Below, in pieces: positions 1-5,190 of a stretch of DNA of 5,190 bases (position 1 is the stretch's first letter; every line of letters begins with the position of its first letter). The stretch is taken from the NCBI GenBank assembly GCA_005878635.1, contig VBLS01000018.1, forward strand, positions 1-5,190, given 5' to 3'. Source of the stretch: Methanobacteriota archaeon. GTDB lineage: Archaea; Thermoplasmatota; Thermoplasmata; RBG-16-68-12. The translations under genes and the position numbers were made by a program. A model generated the notes under the pieces. That model saw nothing but the letters and a program-made list of their open reading frames with translations, searched no databases and was not told the DNA's origin.

Positions 1-2608
1 CGGGCACCACGAGACGTGCGGCGAGGCCCCGTGTCAGGAGTACGACTTCATCGGCAACTCGCCGTTCAAGAAGAAACTGACGTACCGCGCGATGCGCGAG
101 GACTTCCTCTCCTTCCTCGAGCAGAATGGGCATGCCCGCGTGAAGCGCTATCCGATCGTCGCCCGCTGGCGGGATGACGTCTTCTTCGTCCAGGCGAGCG
201 TGTACCCGTTCCAACCGTGGGTGATCAGCGGCCAGGCCAGCCCGCCCGCGAATCCCCTGGCGATCAGCCAGCCGTGTGTCCGCTTCGTCGACGTCGACAA
301 CGTCGGCAAGACGGGACAGCACTTCACGCTGTTCGAGATGATGGCCCACCACGCGTTCAACTTCCCCGACCGTCCGATCTATTGGAAGGACCGCACGGTG
401 GAACTCTGCCAGCTCTTCCTGACGGAGCGGCTCGGCATCGATCCGAGCCTGCCGCGGTACAAAGAATCCTGGTGGGAGGGCGGCGGGAACAGCGGCCCGT
501 GCCTCGAGGTCGTCTTCGGCGGCGCGGAGGCGGCGACCCTGGTGTTCATGCAGAACCGGGAGTTGAACGGGCACCGTGTGCCGATGGACACGACCGTCGT
601 CGACACGGGCTACGGGCTCGAACGGCTCACCTGGCTCTCCCAGGCCACGACCTCCTCGTACGAGGCCGTCTTCGGCGACACGCTCGGCTATCTGAAACGG
701 GCGACTGGCGCGAAGCGGGTGGACGATCGCGTGCTCCGCGAGTATTCGAAGGTCGCCGGCATGATGAAGGTCGAGAGCCTCGCGGACATCCGCGAGATCC
801 GCCGGAAGACCGCAGAACGGGTCGGAATCACGGTGGAAGAGCTCGTCGCGCAGGTCTCCCCGCTCGAGGCCCTCTACATCATCTGCGACCATGCGCGCGC
901 TCTGATTTTCCTCCTGGGAGACGGCGTCGTGCCCTCGAATGCACGGGAAGGCTACTTCGCACGGCTGCTCGTCCGCCGCGGCCTGCGGGCGCTGAAGGAT
1001 CTCAACATCACGTATAGCCTGGCCGACACCGTCAGCTTCATGATCGACCAGATCCGGGAGGACTACCCGGAGTTCTTCTTCAACAAAGGGGACATCCTCA
1101 AGCTGCTCAAGGTCGAGGAGACGCGGTACAAGGAGACGCTGGAGAAGGGCCGAGTCACCGTCGGCAAGATCGCGGAGGAGCTCAAGGCCGCGGGGAAGGC
1201 GTTCGACGTCGAGACCCTGATCGAGCTATATGATAGCCATGGCCTCAATCCCGACGTCGTGCGCGATTTCACGGATGTCCGGGTCGAGATCCCGGATGAC
1301 TTCTACGCCCGGGTCGCGGCCCGCCACGAGCGGCCGATCCGCGTGGAGCCGGAGAAGAAAATCCAGGTGTCGAAGGACCTTCCCCCAACGAAGCTCCGCG
1401 TCTACGAAGACAAGAGGAAGCGTTCCTTCCGGGCCAAGGTGCTCGCGGTGGAAGGCGAAGCGGTCGTCTTGGACCAGACCTATTTCTATCCGGAAGGAGG
1501 AGGTCAGGAGGCCGACCACGGGACGATCGCGGACCGGGAAGTCTACGACGTCCAGAAGATGGGGACCTCGATCCTCCACTTCATCCGAGGGGACGCGACC
1601 TCCCTCCTGAAGAAACGCGTCGCGTGCGTCATCGATGGGGAACGCCGCGAGGCCCTCATGCGAAACCACACCGCGACGCACATCGTCCTCGGGGCCGCGC
1701 GCAAAGCCCTCGGCAACCACGTGTGGCAGGCCGGCGCGCACAAGGCCCCGGACCTCGCGCGCCTCGACATCACCCACTACGACGCCCTGACGGATGCGGA
1801 GGTCGCCCGCATCGAGGAGTTAGCGAATGGCGAGGTCCTCGGACACCACCAGGTCCGCGCGAAGGTCTTGGCCCGCGATGTCGCGGAGAAGAAGTTCGGC
1901 TTCCGACTGTACCAGGGCGGCTCTGTCCCGGGAGGCGAACTCCGCGTGGTCGAGATCCCGAAGTGGGACGTGGAGGCCTGCGGAGGGACTCACGTCTCGA
2001 GGACGAGCGATGTCTCGTTGATCAAAATCCTCCGATCCACGCGCATTCAGGACGGCGTCGTGCGCCTGGAGTACGCCGCGGGGAAAGGGGCCCTCGAGGC
2101 CAACCGCAAGCAGACGGAAGACCTGCGGCGCGTCGGCGAAATCCTGGGGGCTCCCGCGGATCAAATCGTCCCCACCGCGGAGCGAATCATGGCCGAGTGG
2201 AAGGAGCTCCGCAAGGTCGCGCAGAAGGCGACCGATGAACGGGCCGCCGCGAAGACGAAACAGGAGATCGAGACCGCGAAGGGCACGTGGCCGATCGTGA
2301 AGGACGAGGTCCCCCAGGGGGTGGGCTTCATGATGTCGATGTCGAAGGCGACGGCCTCCGAGCCTCGCGTGACTGGAATCTACTGGGCCGCGGCCCCGAA
2401 CGACGTGAAGCTCGTGCTCACCCGGGGAATCGAGGTCCCGATCGATGCCGCCGAGCTCGTCCGCGCGGTCGCGCCGGAATTCCGAGGCAAGGGCGGTGGC
2501 AAGCCCGACTTCGCGCAAGCGAGCTTCCCGAACCTGGACATGGCGCGCGTCGCCGCGGCGAAACTCGAGGAACTCATCCGGAAGAAGCTAGGGATCGAGA
2601 GCGGATGA
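1..2608 (+). CDS. alaS: Alanyl-tRNA synthetase, archaeal type (5' end outside window)
   Basis: Cytoplasmic class II synthetase that charges tRNA-Ala and hydrolyses mischarged Ser/Gly-tRNA-Ala. The reading frame is open from base 2; ATG 92 is an internal Met, because the 30 codons before it encode the archaeal N-terminal extension with a C-x4-C pair (TCGEAPC, bases 14-34) and EYDFIGN. Numbering from ATG 92, the aminoacylation core contains the motif 2 region near VRFVDVDNVGKTGQHF, the GGGNSGPC loop (130-137) and motif 3 GYGLER (173-178). N283 (PSNAREGY) and D381 (LYDSHG) align, by recall, with the residues that read the G3:U70 pair. The editing domain has its zinc ligands, HTATH (526-530) and CGGTH (630-634). 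A charged helical linker (about 690-750) leads to the C-Ala/DHHA1 domain with GKGGGKPDFAQ (about 799-809). The 868 visible residues suggest a full length of about 900. I see no frameshift or lost catalytic residue. The next gene starts one base after the stop. Confidence 0.98.
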   Translation, partial: GHHETCGEAPCQEYDFIGNSPFKKKLTYRAMREDFLSFLEQNGHARVKRYPIVARWRDDVFFVQASVYPFQPWVISGQASPPANPLAISQPCVRFVDVDNVGKTGQHFTLFEMMAHHAFNFPDRPIYWKDRTVELCQLFLTERLGIDPSLPRYKESWWEGGGNSGPCLEVVFGGAEAATLVFMQNRELNGHRVPMDTTVVDTGYGLERLTWLSQATTSSYEAVFGDTLGYLKRATGAKRVDDRVLREYSKVAGMMKVESLADIREIRRKTAERVGITVEELVAQVSPLEALYIICDHARALIFLLGDGVVPSNAREGYFARLLVRRGLRALKDLNITYSLADTVSFMIDQIREDYPEFFFNKGDILKLLKVEETRYKETLEKGRVTVGKIAEELKAAGKAFDVETLIELYDSHGLNPDVVRDFTDVRVEIPDDFYARVAARHERPIRVEPEKKIQVSKDLPPTKLRVYEDKRKRSFRAKVLAVEGEAVVLDQTYFYPEGGGQEADHGTIADREVYDVQKMGTSILHFIRGDATSLLKKRVACVIDGERREALMRNHTATHIVLGAARKALGNHVWQAGAHKAPDLARLDITHYDALTDAEVARIEELANGEVLGHHQVRAKVLARDVAEKKFGFRLYQGGSVPGGELRVVEIPKWDVEACGGTHVSRTSDVSLIKILRSTRIQDGVVRLEYAAGKGALEANRKQTEDLRRVGEILGAPADQIVPTAERIMAEWKELRKVAQKATDERAAAKTKQEIETAKGTWPIVKDEVPQGVGFMMSMSKATASEPRVTGIYWAAAPNDVKLVLTRGIEVPIDAAELVRAVAPEFRGKGGGKPDFAQASFPNLDMARVAAAKLEELIRKKLGIESG

Positions 2609-2609
2609 C

Positions 2610-3197
2610 ATGGACTTCCGGGCCTGGCGCCGTCGACTCCGGGAGTACGACGAGATCACGAACGTCGGGCCGATCATCCGCCGGTACTTCGTCATCGGCG
2701 CGTTCGACGGCGCCCTGACGGTCCTCGGGATCATCATCGGCTCCTCGGCCTTCGGCGACTTGGAATCGCACAAAGGCCTCGTCGTGTCCGCGTCGTTCGG
2801 TGCGGCGATCGCCCTCTCGGTGAGCAGCGCCGTCGGCGCATACGAGGCGGAGCGCGTCGAGAAGAAGCTCGATATCCGGACAATCGAGCGCGCCCTCTTG
2901 GCGCGCTTGAGCGAGGAACACCGAGAGGCTTTTCGGTTCGCGGCCATCGTGAGCGCCCTCGTCCACGGCGTCGCCCCGCTGATCGCGGCGCTCCTTCCCG
3001 TGATCCCGTTCCTCCTGCTCGATGCCCGGACGGCCACGATCGCGGCGATCGTCATCACGCTCGTGATCCTGTTCGTCCTCGGCGTCTACCTGGGAAATCT
3101 CGTCCGAGAACGCGTGGTCGTGACCGGACTTCGGTTCGCCGCCGCAGGGATTGGGACGGCCCTCATCCTGTGGTTCCTCGGGGCTCGACTCGCGTAA
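2610..3197 (+). CDS. VIT1/CCC1-like membrane protein, putative divalent metal transporter
   Basis: A 195-residue integral membrane protein resembling the archaeal branch of the VIT1/CCC1 family (TIGR00267-like by recall). Characterised eukaryotic relatives move Fe2+/Mn2+ into vacuoles; function and direction here are inferred. A basic N-terminus (1-25, RRYF) precedes TM1 (about 26-46) with the family signature FDGALTVLGIIIG, where D33 corresponds to the conserved TM1 aspartate. TM2 is about 56-77. A Glu-rich amphipathic segment (78-108; E79, E81, E84, E93, E102, E103, H104, E106) sits where VIT1 has its cytosolic metal-binding helices, but is shorter. TM3 (about 110-137) carries HGxxPLIxxLLPVIPF, TM4 is about 141-161 and TM5 about 170-192. 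There is no signal peptide. ATG 2610 lies one base after the alaS stop with no convincing Shine-Dalgarno, so it is probably read from the alaS transcript. The family call is firm; the substrate is not known. Confidence 0.85.
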   Translation: MDFRAWRRRLREYDEITNVGPIIRRYFVIGAFDGALTVLGIIIGSSAFGDLESHKGLVVSASFGAAIALSVSSAVGAYEAERVEKKLDIRTIERALLARLSEEHREAFRFAAIVSALVHGVAPLIAALLPVIPFLLLDARTATIAAIVITLVILFVLGVYLGNLVRERVVVTGLRFAAAGIGTALILWFLGARLA

Positions 3198-3207
3198 CCC
3201 GCGCACC

Positions 3208-3215
3208 TTTATCTA
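3208..3215 (+). promoter_or_regulatory. Archaeal TATA-like promoter element for the M50 protease gene
   Basis: TTTATCTA, preceded by CACC, is the only AT-rich octamer in the 40-base gap between the VIT1-like gene and the protease gene. Archaeal TATA boxes are usually centred about 26-27 bases upstream of transcription start. Counting from the centre (about 3211) puts the start at about 3238, exactly on the in-frame GTG. No clear purine-rich BRE is visible, and the element departs from the ideal TTTATATA at one position. Assignment rests on motif and position only. Confidence 0.6.
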
Positions 3216-3237
3216 GACGCGAAGGTTGGCACGCGAT

Positions 3238-4722
3238 GTGCTTTCTGCGGAGGCGGAGGTCGAGTCACTCCGGGACTCCGTGGCCAAGCACTTCGAGGTG
3301 TACGGCGTCCTCGTGACGCCCCTCGCCCTGACCTTCCAAATTCGTGCGCCTGCAGCAGGGATCGACGGACCGTTCGATGCGCTTCGGCAGGAGCTCGTGC
3401 CGAAAGACTACATCCCCACGATCACGCAGGAGAGAGGGGAAATCCTCGTCCACGTCCAGCGACGGCCGAAGGCCCGGTTCGCCGGCGTCCAGGTGAACCT
3501 CATCTTGTTGATCGTCACGGTCCTGACGATCCTGTTCTTCGGAGGCGCGTGGAACTGGGCCGACTATTCGGGCAAGCCGATTCTGTCCGCGGAGTCGATC
3601 GGATACGGGGCCGCATTCTTCTCCGTCCCCCTCCTCGCGATCCTCGGCTGTCACGAGATGGGCCACTACCTCGTCGCGAAGCGATACCACGTGCGGGCGT
3701 CCCTCCCGTTCTTCCTCCCTTCGATCCCGCCTCTGGGGACGCTCGGGGCCTTCATCAGCATGCGGGATCCGATCCCGAATCGACGGGCCCTCCTCGATAT
3801 CGGGGTCTCCGGCCCGCTGGTCGGGTTCGCCATCGCGATCCCCGTGACCCTCGCCGGCCTCGCCCTGTCGACGGCCTCCGCCCCGGTCGCGGCGACCGGC
3901 GTGGGCGAAGCGATCCAACCGTCCATCTTGTTCTCCCTGCTCTCCCTCTTCTTCCCCCTGCCGAGTTCGTACCCCCTCCATCCTCTCGCGTTCGCGGGAT
4001 GGGTGGGCCTCTTCGTCACCGCGATCAACTTGCTGCCGGCCGGGCAGCTGGACGGCGGGCACGTGGCGCGAGCCCTCCTGGGCCGCCGACAGTTCTACAT
4101 CAGCTGGGCGGCGGTCCTCATCCTGTTCGGCCTGAGCGCCTTCTATCCGGGCTGGTTCATCTTCGGCTTCTTGATCCTCATGCTCGGCGTCCGGCATCCG
4201 CCGCCGCTGAACGACATCAGCCGGCTCGACCCGAGCCGGATGCTGGTGGGCATCGTCGCGGTCGTCATCTTGCTCGTCACGTTCGTCCCACAGCCGTTCG
4301 TGGCCGTCGGGAACGAACGGGCCCTCCGGTTCGAGGACCTGAGCGGGTCCGTCCTCTCCGAGTATCCGAACGTCACGATCGCACTGAACAGCTCGAGGCT
4401 CCTCGTCTTCGCGGTCAACAACACGGGTCCCGCCCGGGAGAACGTCGTCGTGAGCGTGCGGCCCAACAACCTGGACCGATTCGGCTTCGTGATCCGGTTC
4501 ACGGCCTACGAAATCGGCGGGACGAATGTCTCCGTTAACAGGGACACCGTCGAATTCCGATTGAATGCCTCCCATGGTGCGATCCTCGACTTGGAGGTCA
4601 CGGCTCCGCTGACTTGGGGCAAGCCGCTGCCCGAGACCGTGACGTTCCAGGTGCACGCCGCGACGCCCGACGGCGTCGCGACCCCGGCCGACCTCGACGT
4701 CCCGGTCCAGGTCACGAGTTGA
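3238..4722 (+). CDS. M50 (site-2-protease-like) intramembrane zinc metalloprotease with C-terminal extracytoplasmic domain
   Basis: Multi-pass metalloprotease expected to cut membrane-embedded substrates; its substrate is unknown. Numbered from GTG 3238 (494 residues): a soluble N-terminal alpha/beta domain (about 1-80) typical of archaeal M50 proteins; TM (about 86-103); a catalytic TM with HEMGH (139-143; bases 3652-3666), giving two zinc-ligand His and the catalytic Glu; the conserved PPLGTLGAF (164-172); further TMs; the second motif NLLPAGQLDGGH (264-275; bases 4027-4062), with D272 the third zinc ligand; then three more TMs (about 286-302, 304-317, 336-352). Residues 357-494 are a beta-rich, CARDB/Ig-like tail with five N-X-S/T sequons. 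No PDZ domain is evident. Start choice: in-frame TTG 3226 would add four residues (MARD), but it lies only about 14 bases from the TATA centre, upstream of the predicted transcript start, so GTG 3238 (leaderless) is preferred. The 3' end overlaps the convergent methyltransferase gene. All catalytic motifs are intact. Confidence 0.93.
   Translation: MLSAEAEVESLRDSVAKHFEVYGVLVTPLALTFQIRAPAAGIDGPFDALRQELVPKDYIPTITQERGEILVHVQRRPKARFAGVQVNLILLIVTVLTILFFGGAWNWADYSGKPILSAESIGYGAAFFSVPLLAILGCHEMGHYLVAKRYHVRASLPFFLPSIPPLGTLGAFISMRDPIPNRRALLDIGVSGPLVGFAIAIPVTLAGLALSTASAPVAATGVGEAIQPSILFSLLSLFFPLPSSYPLHPLAFAGWVGLFVTAINLLPAGQLDGGHVARALLGRRQFYISWAAVLILFGLSAFYPGWFIFGFLILMLGVRHPPPLNDISRLDPSRMLVGIVAVVILLVTFVPQPFVAVGNERALRFEDLSGSVLSEYPNVTIALNSSRLLVFAVNNTGPARENVVVSVRPNNLDRFGFVIRFTAYEIGGTNVSVNRDTVEFRLNASHGAILDLEVTAPLTWGKPLPETVTFQVHAATPDGVATPADLDVPVQVTS
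4712..4722. other. 11-base convergent (tail-to-tail) gene overlap
   Basis: The TGA of the plus-strand protease gene (4720-4722) and the TGA of the minus-strand methyltransferase gene (4712-4714) lie inside each other's coding sequence. There is no intergenic space and no T-rich tract on either strand that could act as an archaeal terminator, so the two transcripts must overlap at their 3' ends. Confidence 0.9.
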
Positions 4723-5190
4723 CGAAGACGCAGAAGTGCCGCACCAGGGAGCGGTGGACTCGGAGGGCGTGGGCCTCGATCCGTTCGAGGTGTTCCGAGG
4801 CCAGATCGATCATCGCCTCGTTCGGGAGGACGACCGCCGCGTGGGCTCCTGGCGGGAGGAGTTCGCGAAACGCCCGGAACGTGCGCTCGTAGAGGCTGGC
4901 GATCGGTTCTCCTCGCGTCGACGCGGCGCGACCGTACGGAGGATCGGTCGCGATGCCGTGGACGCTCGCACCACGCAATGGCAGCCGCCCCGCGTCTGCG
5001 ACACCGAGCGCTCCGTCTCCGGCCCCACGGAGGGAGGCGCGAAAGCCGAGGACCATCCTTCGGTCCCGGTCGAGGCCGATCGGCCGAAGACCGATGGAAA
5101 GGGCTTCGAGCAGGAGCCCGCCCGTGCCGCAGAACGGATCCAGGACGAAGCCCGCCATCGGCACCCGCGATAAGTTGAGCAAGGCGCGCG
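4712..5190 (-). CDS. Trm-G10/TRM11-like tRNA (guanine-N2) methyltransferase, C-terminal part (5' end outside window)
   Basis: C-terminal catalytic half of a class I (Rossmann-fold) SAM-dependent RNA methyltransferase. The best match is archaeal Trm-G10, which makes m2G/m2,2G at tRNA position 10. Reading from the right edge, the frame gives RALLNLSRVP before the SAM-binding motif I DPFCGTGG (bases 5117-5140). The acidic ribose-binding position follows (GLDRDRR), then motif III (VADAGRLPL) and the catalytic motif IV TDPPYG (bases 4931-4948), the D/N-PPY signature of exocyclic-amine methyltransferases. The protein ends in a conserved-looking hydrophobic strand, HFCVFVNS. The TTG at 5182-5180 is an internal Leu codon of the ALLNLSR segment, not a start. 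The N-terminal THUMP domain expected in this family would lie beyond the window, so the subfamily rests on the catalytic half alone. Other THUMP methyltransferases, such as RlmL-like enzymes, are less likely. The gene runs tail-to-tail with the M50 gene and overlaps its last 11 bases. Confidence 0.88.
   Translation of the reverse strand, partial: RALLNLSRVPMAGFVLDPFCGTGGLLLEALSIGLRPIGLDRDRRMVLGFRASLRGAGDGALGVADAGRLPLRGASVHGIATDPPYGRAASTRGEPIASLYERTFRAFRELLPPGAHAAVVLPNEAMIDLASEHLERIEAHALRVHRSLVRHFCVFVNS

Noticed and set aside
217..1017. Plus-strand alternative frame (266 codons) inside alaS
   Set aside because: Arg/Pro/Gly-rich translation typical of an off-frame read of GC-rich DNA; the alaS frame carries all the conserved motifs.
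1820..2518. Minus-strand open frame (232 codons) opposite the alaS editing and C-terminal region
   Set aside because: It lies opposite strongly conserved alaS sequence. Its Arg/Asp/Leu-rich translation shows no domain and no promoter is evident.
2574..3206. Minus-strand open frame (210 codons) covering the whole VIT1-like gene
   Set aside because: Same in-register antisense artefact of a hydrophobic, C-ending gene. The product is a low-complexity acidic/basic sequence, while the plus strand encodes a recognisable five-helix protein.
3236..3238. ATG at 3236 as the start of the gene after the TATA element
   Set aside because: It is out of frame with the protease and opens only a frame giving a Cys/Arg/Ser-rich peptide. 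The overlapping GTG at 3238 is in frame.
3265..4656. Long minus-strand open frame (463 codons) opposite the M50 protease gene
   Set aside because: It is in exact codon register with the protease. In GC-rich membrane-protein genes, CTC, GTC, ATC and TTC codons read backwards as GAG, GAC, GAT and GAA, giving an Asp/Glu/Arg-rich product with no stops. The translation looks like that artefact, with no recognisable domain.
5180..5182. TTG at 5182 (minus strand) as the methyltransferase start
   Set aside because: Codons upstream of it (Arg-Ala) continue a family-like segment before motif I, and a protein starting there would lack the substrate-binding N-terminal part.
1..5190. Mobile elements, CRISPR repeats, tRNA/rRNA genes or horizontally acquired islands
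   Set aside because: I saw no direct-repeat array, inverted terminal repeats, transposase-like product or cloverleaf. Codon use looks uniform across all four genes, and almost every base is coding.

Overview
The window is a compact stretch of archaeal chromosome, GC-rich by eye (roughly 60-65%) and strongly C-ending in its codons. Three protein families point to Archaea. The alanyl-tRNA synthetase is of the archaeal type, with a Cys-containing N-terminal extension before the catalytic core. The last gene looks like an archaeal Trm-G10-type tRNA methyltransferase. The only visible intergenic region carries an archaeal TATA-like element. A euryarchaeal, possibly GC-rich Thermoplasmatota-like, origin is my best guess, but the lineage is an inference. 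I see no mobile element, CRISPR array, RNA gene or foreign-looking island.

Layout: (1) positions 1-2608 hold the 3' part of alaS (+), open at the left edge. (2) After one spacer base, positions 2610-3197 encode a small VIT1/CCC1-like five-helix membrane protein (+), probably on the same transcript. (3) Positions 3198-3237 are the only real intergenic gap, with a TATA-like element at 3208-3215. (4) Positions 3238-4722 encode a multi-pass M50 (site-2-protease-like) metalloprotease with a C-terminal extracytoplasmic domain (+). (5) Positions 4712-5190, on the minus strand, hold the 3' part of a class I SAM-dependent RNA methyltransferase, open at the right edge. It converges on the protease gene and overlaps it by 11 bases.

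Functionally, two tRNA genes (alanine charging and probable m2G10 modification) flank two membrane-protein genes (a putative divalent-metal transporter and an intramembrane protease). Nothing in the sequence shows that the four act in one pathway. Apart from the 1-base alaS/VIT1 junction, the arrangement looks like ordinary dense archaeal gene packing.

I did not find a clearly new biological system. The observations most worth following are the promoter geometry implying a leaderless GTG start for the protease, the confinement of all five N-glycosylation sequons to its C-terminal domain, the poorly characterised VIT1-like protein, and the 11-base tail-to-tail overlap.
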